Source of the DNA: Bostrychus sinensis
Lineage: Eukaryota > Chordata > Actinopteri > Gobiiformes > Eleotridae
NCBI GenBank assembly: GCA_020698575.1
Contig: CM036253.1
Coordinates: 34,011,719 to 34,075,718 of the forward strand
Direction: 5' to 3'
Length of the DNA: 64,000 nt
The stretch's first letter is position 1, and each line of letters starts with the position of its first letter. Shown here piece after piece: positions 46,018-57,673 of the stretch. A program made the position numbers and the translations under genes. The notes under the pieces are model-generated. The model did no database searches. It worked only from the letters and a program-made list of their open reading frames with translations, and was not told the origin of the DNA.

Positions 46018-47924
46018 ATGGATGCTCTCAAAGAAACTAGAGGCCTCTACAAACCGATCCAGGTATGCCACACATTTCTGGAGATACTGACTGAGCTTAT
46101 TGTGAAGGGCACATTTGTTCTCAGTTAAAAGTGTGTTTGTTTTTAGTAACAGAGGTTTAGAAAGAAGGCTACCGTAATTTTGTTAAATACTAGAGAAAAA
46201 ACTACTGAACTGCTTTGTATATAGTGGGAAATCAAATCAGAAAGTCCAGTCTAAGTTAGGAAAAGTAAAAAACAAGTGGATAAAAAGTAACATTAAGTAC
46301 TGCACTTTTAAATGAATAAAAATTTCGTTAATGCAGTGTTTAATAATTAGATAGGATAATGCAGCAGTTATATTGACATGTTTTAATTTTCTACTCTGTT
46401 GTTTTCCTCAGGTGTTGTTTAGCACCCCGGTTTATGAGCGAGCCTTGCAGACTTGTTGGCACCTGCCATCCTACAAGACCAACGTAAGGATACATTGTTT
46501 TGTACTATTGCACTCATATTAATTATGAAAATATAAATGTCATACTGTATGTCTTTTGTTTTTCTTGTGTTCCTCAGATCGCGGTGGTGCTTGAGCTTTT
46601 GAGGCTGCAGCAGGAACACCTCCTGTCTGCGGATGTCACTGATGATGACATGACCAGTCTGCTGCTGGAGCAGGGCAAGAAGTCCCTCCGAGTACAGTAA
46701 GTTACACACTGTTTAACACTGTTTAATGTTGAAGAAGCACAAGACTAAAGCATATATTTGTGTGTCATTTTAGACTCTGGCAGTTTGAGATTGAGGACAG
46801 GGATGAGGACGTGGCCAAACCGCTCCTGAATTTGGTAAGAGGCTAAATCACCTGAGCACTTTAAACTTGGCCTATGATCGTTATATTCTGTGAATGCACT
46901 GATCATGTTTTTCTTTTTTTTCTTTATTTATTTTTTTGTCTCAGACCTGGGACGTGATCAATTCCCTCAAAATGAGAGACGCTGTATTTGAGGCCAGAAG
47001 GTTCCTTGCGTCTCCAAACGACATCCCTCCGAGCTTCCAGTAAGTCACATGACAGACGCAGTTTAATATCTTTTTGTTTTTTTATGAACATGTAAAACTA
47101 ACTTTGCTTCTTTTCACAGACATCCTAAGCTCGTGAGCCTGGCTCATGCCTATGCCAGAACCCTGTCCCAGCTGAACCAGGACCCTCCTCGCTTGCTTCA
47201 GCCTAGGGAGGTGGTGATGGAGGTGGTGCCCAAGGTCATTCACGGCCTGTGGCTGCCCCCGCCTAGCGCCTCCTGTCTGAGCATGCCATCCAAAGAGCTG
47301 AGTGCTCCAGCCATTGGCCTGACACAGTCCGTCCTGGACCGGGTGTCCAAAACCCTGCCCGTCATGCTCCAGCAGGTCCACTTCACCCGCTCTGTACGAG
47401 ACGAAATGGTCCAGAGAATTGTGGACACAATTACGCAGATGTTTCCTGGAGACAGACTGGAGAGGAGACTGAGCTCCTTCTCCCTAGATCTTCTTAGATC
47501 CATCACCAGCGCCGCTGCAGAAGAAATCTGTGAACTGTTCCAGCCACAAACAGATGAAGATCCAGAGACAAGTGCAGTCCTGGAGTCTGCTTCTCCTCTG
47601 CCTCCAACCATTGAACTGACAGAGGAGGCTGATGCTGAGGAACCAGCTGAGGATGTGACCACTGTCCTGCCTACAGATGCTGTCCTGCCGGAGGAGTTGA
47701 CCAGTGTCCAGTCTGACACAGAATGTCCCGATCCTGCTACGGAGACACAGATCTCTACAGAGCTCCCTGCAGCTGCCTCTGGGTCCACCACTGATGTTGG
47801 TGTTCAGACCTCATCGCTGCCTTCCCCCAGCTCCACTGAGGGCTGCATCTTCTGCCGCTTCAGCAGATGGGTCAGGAACATCTACAACTACTTCCTCTCT
47901 GTGGAGGACACTCATGAGGAATGA
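46018..47924 (+). CDS. Unrecognised six-exon gene, copy 2 (398 residues)
   Basis: Exons: 46018-46062, 46412-46483, 46578-46696, 46774-46834, 46945-47039 and 47120-47924, exactly 16781 bp downstream of each exon of copy 1, with the same splice sites and no indel. The frame is intact. Compared with copy 1 it has D at 152, A at 262 and P at 336. Function unknown; the features described for copy 1 apply. Intact splice sites and frames in all copies, beside badly decayed transposons in the same units, suggest that the gene is kept or that duplication is very recent. Confidence 0.8.
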
Positions 47925-49435
47925 ACTATTTCTCGTTCTTTTTTTCATGTATTCATTTATTGTTGTTGAATAAATTGTACACGTTTGTACAACATTTCAA
48001 TGGAGAAGTTTGACTTTGTATAAGTATGGTGACCAAGTGCACGGCCAAAACAGGAGGAGGGGAAATATGCCTGCAGTGAAGTCCAACAATTTGTGGCTCA
48101 GATCACACACCATCATGCCCGAAATCCACTTCTTGCGTGTGTTGGATGTGATTTTGCAAATAAATGCATTAAACTGAATTGTAAGAACTTTTCTGTCAAT
48201 GGCATGAACACAGTTTGTGCATAAATGAGGAGCTCTTTAAGAGCACGCAACATAAAACACATTCAGCTGTGATTCTCAGCTTTTAAGTTTACACATTATA
48301 AATGTTAAACAGCCTCCTAACAGCAGATATTATGCACAGTCTCTTTAATAATAATAATAATAATAGCAGGGCACAAACTTTATCCAGGTCAAAACTGTAA
48401 CTTTAGTCTGTATTTTACAACAAAAAAAAAAAAAAAAAAAGAGGAGAGGGAGGAGGAGAGGGGGCAGTGAAGTGTCTGTGCGTTACATCTTTGATCACCA
48501 CTAAACTCAGACAAACAAAAAGTAAATATAGCCACAAGCGGCGATGGTAGGCCCTCGCCTGCAGCGCCCGGAGCTGGGGCAGATTTGCCAAAACTTGCCA
48601 AATTTTTAGATGTGGCTCTGATATCATGAATTTTTGAATGTCTCCTGCTCTCTTGACTTGTATGTAGCAGCTGTGACCTGTTGTTTTGACCTTTTCCATA
48701 TTCAATCACTGTGTCAAATTTTATTTGGCTACGACAAAGTTCATTTTTGGTGAATAGCCATAGGCGCAATGTATTTTGATTTTCAAGGGGGCGCTGTCGC
48801 GCCATTTTTCAGAGTTTTTTATCCTGATCTTTAATTTTGTGCAAAATTGGAAAAGTCATGCACTTTTGAGGCAGTGCTGTTCAATCACAATAGGCCCTGC
48901 GCCACCTCTGGGGGCTCGGGCCTAATAATAATAATATTCCTTACAATATTCCTTACCGCTTTCGCGGCTACCGCGATATATATATTTTTGGAAAGCGCGT
49001 GTGCATTCCTACCTGTTCATGGGGGTCGCCCATTGAGCTACTTTAGCTCTGAACAATTATAAATATGTGTTTTTCCCACCACATACCTATATGCACTGAA
49101 AGTGCACGATGCCATGAGTGTGTACGTGAGTGTTTAGTGAGGGATGAGTGCTTCGCGCTCTGTTTTAAGTTTGTTTCGCGCACTTTCTGCACAGCCTCAG
49201 ATTTTGTGTTGTTTTAATATTTAACTTAAAAACTGTGCCACGATTTACTGCCGTGCATAAAATTTATATTGGAAACATAGAGAACTTCGCCCTCTTTTGA
49301 ATTATGTGTTTTCCAAAGCTGTGTGATGTATTATATTTGAACTACAAGCTACCAATGGACAGAGGTTCGACCATCTGATCTATTGACTTACATTTAAAAC
49401 TTTGATAGTTAGCTTCTATGTAGCACTCTATTGGG
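47925..49435. other. 3' flank of gene copy 2 and shared spacer
   Basis: Contains AATAAA at about 47969, (AAT)n near 48347-48366, an A-run at 48422-48440 and the (TAA)n-ended repeat at 48524-48938. Ends at the unit junction. Confidence 0.65.
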
Positions 49436-49776
49436 TGCTCGAGGGTTCATGGGGGTTCGCCCAACCAGTCCACATGTGCTTTGTGGACCTGGATAAGGCG
49501 TTCGACCGTGTCCCTCGTAGCATCCTTTGGGGGTGCTCTGGGAGCAAGAGAGTTTGGTTCGCATTGCTGGTTGTAAGTCGGACCTGTTTCCAGTGCATGT
49601 TGGACTCCGGCAGGGCTGCCCTTTGTGGGCTCTGCCCTGGGAACGCCTTGGGGTTCCTCCAGAGGAGCTGGAGGAAGTGTCTGGGGAGAGGGATGTCTGG
49701 GTGTCCCTGCTTCGACTGCTGCCTCCGCGACCTGGCCCCGGATAAAGCGGAAGAAGATGGATGGATGGATGGATGG
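49436..49776 (+). repeat. LINE-derived segment opening unit 3
   Basis: Same truncated, internally deleted LINE with (GGAT)n tail; a 2-base difference (AAGAGAGTTTGG) shifts the frame relative to the other units. Confidence 0.9.
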
Positions 49777-50525
49777 AAAAAATTATCACAACTAGTCAAA
49801 AGGATTTTATTTACAGGACACATGCAAGCAGTTACAACCACACACAATCAAACGTGTATAATAATGTATTAGTCTTATACAGCACTTTTTTTAATAATTT
49901 AAAGTCACTTTACAATTAGGTGTAACATTCATTTACTTCTCAGTCACACTCTGTGGTTCACAGCAAGAACAGTGACTAAAAATATTTAAATATGCCTACT
50001 ATATAAGGACTGATCAGGTATTGCAGAGCAATCTAGTGTTCACCTCATACCTACACTGGGATGTCAGATCTTTTTCTTCCATGTATCCATGTATTGTATG
50101 TTATGTGTGGCAGGAAACATCTTTGAGGTGTGGCTGGGCTCTAATCAGATATCTCATGTATAATCTTACGAACAACTTGTGCAGTTAAAATGTGAATACA
50201 GGAGGTGTTACAGGAGAAATGTAACGTCCAATATGATGTGCTCTGTAACTGAATAATATATTCTCCAAATTCGGTGCAAGCAGTATTAGAGCTGAACAGA
50301 TGTGCAGTTTCCTGAAGTATCTCTCCAAGAATACTGTGCAGTTTATCTATAACATCACATGCTCATAGAAGTAGAGGGGTAGGCTCTTTACAACCTTGTA
50401 ATGGAATGCAAAATGAGAGACATTAAGTGCAGCTCAGAGAGACTGCTGCAATAGTTTTTGGAAAGTTGTTGTGCTGCTGTACAGAGCTTTTTTCATTACT
50501 CCAGTCTCCAGATCCACAGTGTCTG
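49777..50525. other. Shared spacer (unit 3), Gypsy-free
   Basis: Contains the empty Gypsy target CTTCCATGTATCCATG near 50077. No gene. Confidence 0.85.
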
Positions 50526-50863
50526 TACAGGTGAACTCCAGACCAACAGATACAGTCAGTGTGAGTACAGGTGAACTCCAGACCAACAGATACAGTCAGT
50601 GTGAGTACAGGTGAACTCCAGACCAGCAGATACAGTCAGTGTGAGTACAGGTGAACTCCAGATCAGCAGATACAGTCAGTGTCAGTACAGGTGAACTCCA
50701 GACCAGCAGATACAGTCAGTGTGAGTACAGGTGAACTCCAGATCAGCAGATACAGTCAGTGTGAGTACAGGTGAACTCCAGACCAGCAGATACAGTCAGT
50801 GTGAGTACAGGTGAACTCCAGACCAGCAGATACAGTCAGTGTGAGTACAGGTGAACTCCAGTG
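50526..50863. repeat. 40-bp minisatellite, 8 copies plus a partial (unit 3)
   Basis: Copies start at 50526 and every 40 bp to 50806; the partial starts at 50846. Variants include CAACAG, GATCAG and one GTCAGT. Confidence 0.95.
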
Positions 50864-52058
50864 CCTAGATGGATGTGTACTTGAAAGACAAAACACACAA
50901 CTATAATATGTCAATCTCCCTAAAAAGCAACAATAAATACAAAGGTGTAATTTATATTTTAGATGGATAATATGGGTGCAGTTTATGATTTTACCTCTCA
51001 AGATTCATGACAAAACATAGTTTATAATAAGTCTTAACTACATTTTAACAGAGACTGCTTTAGTAACTATTAGGGGCTGGTGGACTAAAGTGGCATAACA
51101 TAAACTTTGTACCATCTTACATTTTGTGTTCCTTTTTTAGTGGAGGAGGTCAAACACACAGCCATCAGCCTGCAGTCTCACTGTACCGTGGGCAGAAAAG
51201 ACTGCCCAAACTTTAACCAGGACCTCTGAACCTATGTTGTATGATTTTTTTAATATATAAAATTACAGCTCAGATATTGGGAGAAATGTAGAAGAGCGAG
51301 CTTCGCTAACTGAGTAAACTGATTAAAAGACGTTATTTCGTTGGAGTTTTAGCGGTCTTATCTCTGTGAATATGAGGTCATTTTTTTATAAAACAAAGAC
51401 TGTTTTGAAGCTCGAGAAATGTAGGACACCTTTAAGGAGTGAAGGGAGTGTAAAAATACTCACCCGCTTTGTCAGAAGTCCGCAATTCGCCCCGTCTCGC
51501 AGCGTTACAGCTCTCGTTTTTGCCTTTCTTGCTGGCTCTCTCGTCTGTTGCTCCAACACAGCGGACAATGGAGACACAACGACTGGAACTTTTTTGCAAA
51601 AGTCAAAGCACGCCAAAACATCTTTAAGAGTTGTCATGACTGTCTTGGTCACAGAAGCAAGACAAGTTACGAAGCTGGCCCTCCATTAGCCTCTGCATAG
51701 CCTCCACCAAAAAAAACGTTTCAGGCGCAGAGTGTGATGCAGCTCCTAATGGCCTGCTCTGATTGGTTCAGCTCCAAGGGAGCTTGAGAAATCATTGGGT
51801 TATGGAATGAAGCCAGGCTAACACCACGGGCTCGGGCTAAATGCTAACAAATTAGCGTCGCTCCCCATACCCGCAAAGGGCACACAGGGCACGCACAAAG
51901 ACCAGAGAGGTACACATCAACTCGTCTAAGATCAGGGAAGAACATACAGGATTTTCGCGACCCCCTTTTTTCGACCGGTAAATGGACATTTTCCCCCAGC
52001 TAGTACCTTATACTGTCCAGTTACTGGTAAGGATACCAGCCAGTCAGGTCTGATATGT
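50864..52058. other. Shared spacer between minisatellite and palindrome (unit 3)
   Basis: Includes the candidate exon at 51141-51229 and a shorter version of the repeated open frame (51366-51689). No proven gene. Confidence 0.6.
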
Positions 52059-52135
52059 GGCAGTGCCATTAGATACAAATCTTATCTATTGATAAGATAT
52101 AAGATATAATATAATAATAATAATTATATATATAT

Positions 52136-54938
52136 AAAAAAAAAAAATTGTCCTCTCGCCCTCCGTGGGCGGTTTCATCCATCCAAGCTCGGGTCCTCTA
52201 CCAGAGGCCTGGGAGCTTGAGGGTTCTGCGCAGTATCTTTGCTGTTCCTAGGACTGCGCTCTTCTGGACTGAGATGTCTGATGTTTTTCCTGGGATCTGC
52301 TGTAGCCACTCTTCCAGTTTGGGGGTTACTGCCCCGAGTGCTCCGATGACCACGGGCACCACTGTTGCCTTCACTTTCCAGGCCTTCTCAAGTTCTTCTT
52401 TGAGGCCTTGGTACTTCTCCAGTTTCTCGTGTTCCTTTTTCCTGATGTTACAATCGCTTGGTATTGCGATGTCAACCACAACGGCTTTCCTCTGCTGTTT
52501 GTCCATCACCACAATGTCCGGTTGGTTTGCCACTACCATTTTGTCTGTCTGGATCTGGAAGTCCCACAGGATCTTAGCTCGGTCATTCTCTATCACCTTT
52601 GGAGGTGTTTCCCATCTTGACCTCGGGACTTCCAGACTGTACTCTGCACAGATGTTCCTGTACACTATACCAGCCACTTGGTTATGACACTCCATGTATG
52701 CTTTCCCTGCCAGCATCTTACAGCCTGCAGTTATGTGTTGGATTGTCTCAGGGGCCTCTTTGCACAGTCTGCACCTGGGGTCTTGTCTTGTATGGTAGAT
52801 CTTGGCCTCTATTGCTCTGGTGCTCAAGGCCTGCTCCTGTGCAGCCATGATCAGTGCCTCTGTGCTGTCCTTCAGTCCAGCCCTTTCTAGCCATTGGTAG
52901 GATTTCTCGATGTCAGCCACTTCAGTTATCTGTCGATGGTACATCCCATGTAGGGGCTTTTCCTCCCATGATGGTTCCTCCAGCACCTCGTCCTCTGTTT
53001 TCCACTGCCTGAGACATTCACTGAGAACTTCATCTGTTGAGGCTATCTTCCTGATGTAGTCAAGGATCTTGGATGTTTCATCCTGGACAGTGGTTCTGAC
53101 ACTCACTAGTCCTCTGCCTCCTTCCTTGCGCTTAGTGTACAGTCTCAGGGTGCTGGATTTGGGGTGGAACCCTCCATGCATGGTTAGGAGCTTTCGTGTT
53201 TTCACATCTGTGGTCTGAATCTCTTCCTTTGGCCAGCTTATTATTCCCGCAGGGTATCTGATGACCGGCAGGGCATAGCTGTTGATTGCCCGGACTTTGT
53301 TCTTGCCATTGAGCTGACTCCTTAGGACTTGCCTTACTCGTTGGAGGTATTTGGCGGTGGCTGCTTTTCTTGTGGCCTGGTCCAGGTTGCCATTTGCTTG
53401 TTGGATTCCAAGGTACTTGTAGCTGTCCTCAATGTCTGCTATTCTGCCGTCTGGGAGTGGGACCCCTACTGTATGGACTACCTTCCCTCTCTTTGTCACC
53501 ATGCGCCCGCACTTCTCAAGTCCGAATGACATTCCGATGTCATTGCTGTAGATCCTGGTTGTGTGGATCAGTGAGTCAATGTCTCTCTCGCTCTTGGCGT
53601 ACAGCTTGATATCATCCATGTAGAGGAGGTGACTGATGGTGGCCCCGTTCCTGAGTCGGTACCCATAGCCAGTCTTGGTGATTATCTGGCTGAGGGGGTT
53701 CAGACCTATGCAGAACAGCAGCGGGGACAGAGCATCTCCTTGGTATATCCCACATTTGATGGACACTTGTGCAATTGGCTTGCAGTTGGCCTCAAGGGTG
53801 GTCTTCCACTGCCTCATCGAGTTTGCAATGAAGGCTCTTAGAGTCCTGTTGATGTTATACATCTCCAAGCATTCCATGATCCATGTGTGTGGCATTGAGT
53901 CATAGGCTTTCTTGTAATCAATCCAGGCGGTGCACAGATTAGTGTGTCTGGCTTTGCAATCCTGAGCAACTGTTCTATCTACCAGCAGCTGGTGTTTAGC
54001 TCCTCTGGTGTTTTTACCAATGCCCTTCTGTGCTGTGCTCATGTATTGATCCATGTGCCCACTTATTTTAGCCGCTATGATGCCTGACATGAGCTTCCAT
54101 GTGGTGGGGAGGCAGGTTATTGGTCGATAGTTGGATGGGGCCGTTCCCTTCAGGGGATCCTTCTGGATCAGGATTGTCCGGCCTTCAGTTAGCCATTCAG
54201 GGTGGGTCCCATCCTTTAGCAGCTGGTTCATTTGTGCTGCCAGGCGCTCATGGAGTGAAGTTAGCTTTTTCAGCCAGTAGGTGTGGATCATGTCAGGCCC
54301 TGGTGCTGTCCAGTTTTTCATACCTGAGACTCTTTGTTGGATGTCTGCCACTGTGATGGTTACTGGTTCTTGTTCAGGGAGGTTGCTGTGATCTGCTCTT
54401 AGATCCTCCAGCCACTGTGCACTGTTGTTGTGTGACGCCTCCTTCTCCCATATGCCTTTCCAGTATTGTTCAGTCTCCATCCTTGGTGGGTCTGCTCTGT
54501 TGTTATTACCTTGCCACTGAGAGTACACTTTAGCTGGTTGAGTTGAGAACAGCCGGTTTATTCGCCTTGCTTCGATTTCTCTCGTGTACCTCTTTAGTCG
54601 GGTGGCCAAGGCTTGGAGTCTTTGCTTGGCAGTTTCCAAAGCTTCAGGTATGGACATCTTGCTGTACCTCTTGGGTGCTTGTTGTTTCATTGCACCTTTC
54701 TGGAGCTCTGACAGTTGGCTCACTTCTCTCCGAGTTACCTTGATTTTAGCTTCTAACCTTCTTTTCCATGGTGGATATGGATCTTTATGGTTGCTCTTTG
54801 GTTGATAGCCAAGCTCCTCAAGGATCACTGCTGCTGAAGTGTATATCAGCTCATTGGTTTCAGTGATGGTCATCGTAGGTATTGTTCCCAAAGCTGCATT
54901 CACATCTTCCAGGAGACTTTCTGAAGGTACTTCACTCC
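52136..54938 (-). mobile_element. R4-type LINE with restriction-like endonuclease, unit 3, inverted
   Basis: The minus-strand element has its 3' end at a 12-base A/T run (52136-52147) and its 5' end at the (TA)n border (54938). The 3' UTR matches that of the copy in unit 1. The coding frame is open right up to the 5' border, so the copy is probably 5'-truncated, though less so than the unit 1 copy. Confidence 0.9.
52198..54903 (-). CDS. R4-type LINE protein, about 900 residues, open
   Basis: An uninterrupted frame; the first codon counted here is GTG, the first ATG comes 10 codons later, and the frame stays open upstream to the junction. Approximate residues: basic helical N-terminal part 50-115; reverse transcriptase 195-500 with SNYRPITCLP (257-266), IYQGDALSP and YMDD (428-431); CCHC finger CRLCKEAPETIQHITAGC (711-728); restriction-like endonuclease 790-840 with PDIVVMD and VVDIAIPSD. 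It would cut target DNA and prime cDNA synthesis from its own RNA. No stop or frameshift is seen, making this the best-preserved mobile-element protein in the window. An N-terminal zinc-finger domain expected in full-length R4 proteins is missing. Confidence 0.88.
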   Translation of the reverse strand: MNAALGTIPTMTITETNELIYTSAAVILEELGYQPKSNHKDPYPPWKRRLEAKIKVTRREVSQLSELQKGAMKQQAPKRYSKMSIPEALETAKQRLQALATRLKRYTREIEARRINRLFSTQPAKVYSQWQGNNNRADPPRMETEQYWKGIWEKEASHNNSAQWLEDLRADHSNLPEQEPVTITVADIQQRVSGMKNWTAPGPDMIHTYWLKKLTSLHERLAAQMNQLLKDGTHPEWLTEGRTILIQKDPLKGTAPSNYRPITCLPTTWKLMSGIIAAKISGHMDQYMSTAQKGIGKNTRGAKHQLLVDRTVAQDCKARHTNLCTAWIDYKKAYDSMPHTWIMECLEMYNINRTLRAFIANSMRQWKTTLEANCKPIAQVSIKCGIYQGDALSPLLFCIGLNPLSQIITKTGYGYRLRNGATISHLLYMDDIKLYAKSERDIDSLIHTTRIYSNDIGMSFGLEKCGRMVTKRGKVVHTVGVPLPDGRIADIEDSYKYLGIQQANGNLDQATRKAATAKYLQRVRQVLRSQLNGKNKVRAINSYALPVIRYPAGIISWPKEEIQTTDVKTRKLLTMHGGFHPKSSTLRLYTKRKEGGRGLVSVRTTVQDETSKILDYIRKIASTDEVLSECLRQWKTEDEVLEEPSWEEKPLHGMYHRQITEVADIEKSYQWLERAGLKDSTEALIMAAQEQALSTRAIEAKIYHTRQDPRCRLCKEAPETIQHITAGCKMLAGKAYMECHNQVAGIVYRNICAEYSLEVPRSRWETPPKVIENDRAKILWDFQIQTDKMVVANQPDIVVMDKQQRKAVVVDIAIPSDCNIRKKEHEKLEKYQGLKEELEKAWKVKATVVPVVIGALGAVTPKLEEWLQQIPGKTSDISVQKSAVLGTAKILRRTLKLPGLW

Positions 54939-55039
<101 letters not shown>

Positions 55040-55064
55040 TATATTTGTATCTAACGGCACTGCC

Positions 55065-56205
55065 GCAATGTCCATAGACAACTGTATTGGTCTTGCAACA
55101 GATGGATGCATCACAATGTGTGGGCAACATAATTCAGTGCTTCAAAAATTCCATGAGCGCAATCCTCAAATTGTGTACATTAAGTGTGTGTGCCATTCTC
55201 TTCAGCTCTGTGCACCAAAGGCTGTCAGTGTGCTCCCCAGAAATGTAGAGTACATGGTTTCTCATACCTACAATTGGTTCTCAAATTCCACCCAGCGTCT
55301 CCAAAAATATGCTGAACTGTACAAAACCACAAATGTGAGTGAAAATCCCCTGAATATTGTGCATCTGTCAGATACCAGATGGCTTGCAATCAGTGAGTGT
55401 GCCAATCATATCCTTTCACAGTATGATGAACTTAAACTGCGCTTTCAGTTGACAAAAGACAGTGAGAGGAGCTATGGAGCAGAATTACTGTACCAAATGT
55501 AAAGTGATAGCATCAACCTGATCTACCTGAAGTTCCTCCAACCAATTGTGTCAGAGTTGAACAGACTTAATAAAATCTTTCAACTTGAAAAAACAAATCC
55601 TGCAAAACTTCTGATGGACTTACTGACATTTTACAGATCTCTTATTGAGCGCATAGGACTGCCAAAATCATTTAAGAGCTGGAAAGACCTAATGGACTGT
55701 AATCTTAATGAAGACCATCTTTTTTCCCCTTGATGCTGTGGACTTTGGGGTCCATTTTCGCCTATCTTTGTCTGAAGCCAAGGGTACCCTTAGCAGTGCA
55801 ACTGAAGAGGACATAAAACGCAGGTGCAGGGAGTACATGCTGGTGCTGTCAAAGGAGATTAAGAAGAGGCTTCCAGAAAATATAAAACAGTTAGAGGCCC
55901 TCAAATTTCTGTCACCAAGTCATGTTCTTTCCTCAACTAAACCAAAGCTGGATGAGCTTCCATTTGATCACCTTTTTAAAGGGGATGTTGGAAAAGCAGA
56001 GCAACAGTGGAGAGTAATTCACTCTCTAGATTGGAACAATAAAGAGGACAGCAAAAGAGAGGACTTCTGGATAGAGGTACATGCATACACAGACACAAGT
56101 GGAGAAAGGAGCTTTGAAGATCTTGGCACTTATGCACTGAGCCTTCTTGGTTTATCATTCAGTAATGCAGCAGTTGAGCGTTCATTGCTAGGCAACGGCA
56201 TAATA
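55065..56205 (+). pseudogene. hAT transposase remnant (unit 3)
   Basis: Full-length version of the remnant, with the same stop after AELLYQM (55500) and the same later frame changes as units 1 and 2. Ends with the SNAAVERSLLG motif. The shared breaks show that it was dead before the unit was duplicated. Confidence 0.85.
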
Positions 56206-57673
56206 TAAACGGCAAGAAGAAAAAATAATAATAAATATAGCCGCAAGTGGCGATGGTAGGCCCTTGCCTGCCGCGCCCGGAGCTGGGGCAGATTTGCCAA
56301 AACTTGCCAAATTTTTAGATGTGGCTCTTTAAAAATTAACCAAATGTGACATAATTCAGTGGCTCCATAAGATTACATTGTATAGGATTCCCATTGGAAT
56401 ATAATGGGGAGTTTCTGACATTGCCATGGCAAAACTGTACAATCTAAAGCATGAGTCCAATTGACTTTTGTCATTGTTGTGTGCTGACTTTGCTGCCAAA
56501 ATTTCGTACATTTCCAATAAACTTTATTTTTGCCCTTGTGGCACAAATCTAACCGCCGTGCACTGTGCATAAACCAAACTGTAGCCTGGGGGACAAATGC
56601 TGCCCACAGAGCATTTTTTATTGGCCCCTGGGCTTCATTCTCAATTGGTCCAAAATTGATGTGTAGATAAAAACCTTCATATTTCTATGAGATGGACCTG
56701 GCAATTTAAGACAAAAAATGAAAAATAGCGGCTGGTAGCGTAACAAAAAGTAACAAGTCCAGATCAGTGTGGAAGGGCATCCAGAGTAAAACCTGTGCCA
56801 AAGTAGATGCATGAATGATTTACTGTGGAGATCCCTGAAGGAAAGGGAGCAAATGTGTCACCTCTAGTGAGTGGCCCTCCTCCACACACACATATTTTTA
56901 AGTTTGTGGCCAATGAAAATGAAAATAGTTTGGACACGCCTGGCATAGACCAACACCAATCGAAACTGAGCAAGTCTGGCTCATCTCTAACGCGCCGATT
57001 ACCTCTGTCTGCACCAAGACCAGGCGTGCATAGGGCTCTTATTCTGCATAAAAAATGCAGCTGTTGTTGGAGCCGAGAACACAGACCATCAACATTACAA
57101 GATTAAATCTGAATGAACACTGACAAACTATTCAGTTGATTTTATGAATGTAAACTAAGGCTAATTATAGACGCTAATTGCCACATTGGATTAAATGTCT
57201 AAACTTGACTTGCTAATATTTTCTAAGCAGGCACTGATACATGTGGTCAAGTGGTTGTCAGTTTCAAAAAAGTATATTGTTCATTCATAATTGGCAATCC
57301 TTGGTGGCTAATGCTAATTTCTTTATTGAAAATGCATCATATTTTAAACTTCCGGTACCATTCTTTCTGTTTACAAACACTAACAGGGTTTATTTTAATT
57401 ATACATTTCAGTACCATCAGCTAAAGTAGGCTACTAATAATATTAAACAAATGGGCAGTTGCATAGCAACCGTAGCCTTGACCGTAGCCTTTATGAGTGC
57501 GTCATAGGCCAAACTTCTAGAATGCACCTTTAGAGGACTTCATGCTCATTTTGTGAGTTGAACTCAGCTGTGTTGGTTTGCTTTTTCACTCTGTTGGTAA
57601 ACTTTTGTTTTTAGTGCTTTTTCTTGCTGCTTTGGTGGTTGTGTTTTTTCACATACTTCCTGTAGCGAGTATC
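56206..57673. other. Upstream region of gene copy 3
   Basis: Matches the upstream regions of copies 1 and 2. The repeat fragment is at 56236-56330. No separate gene. Confidence 0.6.
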
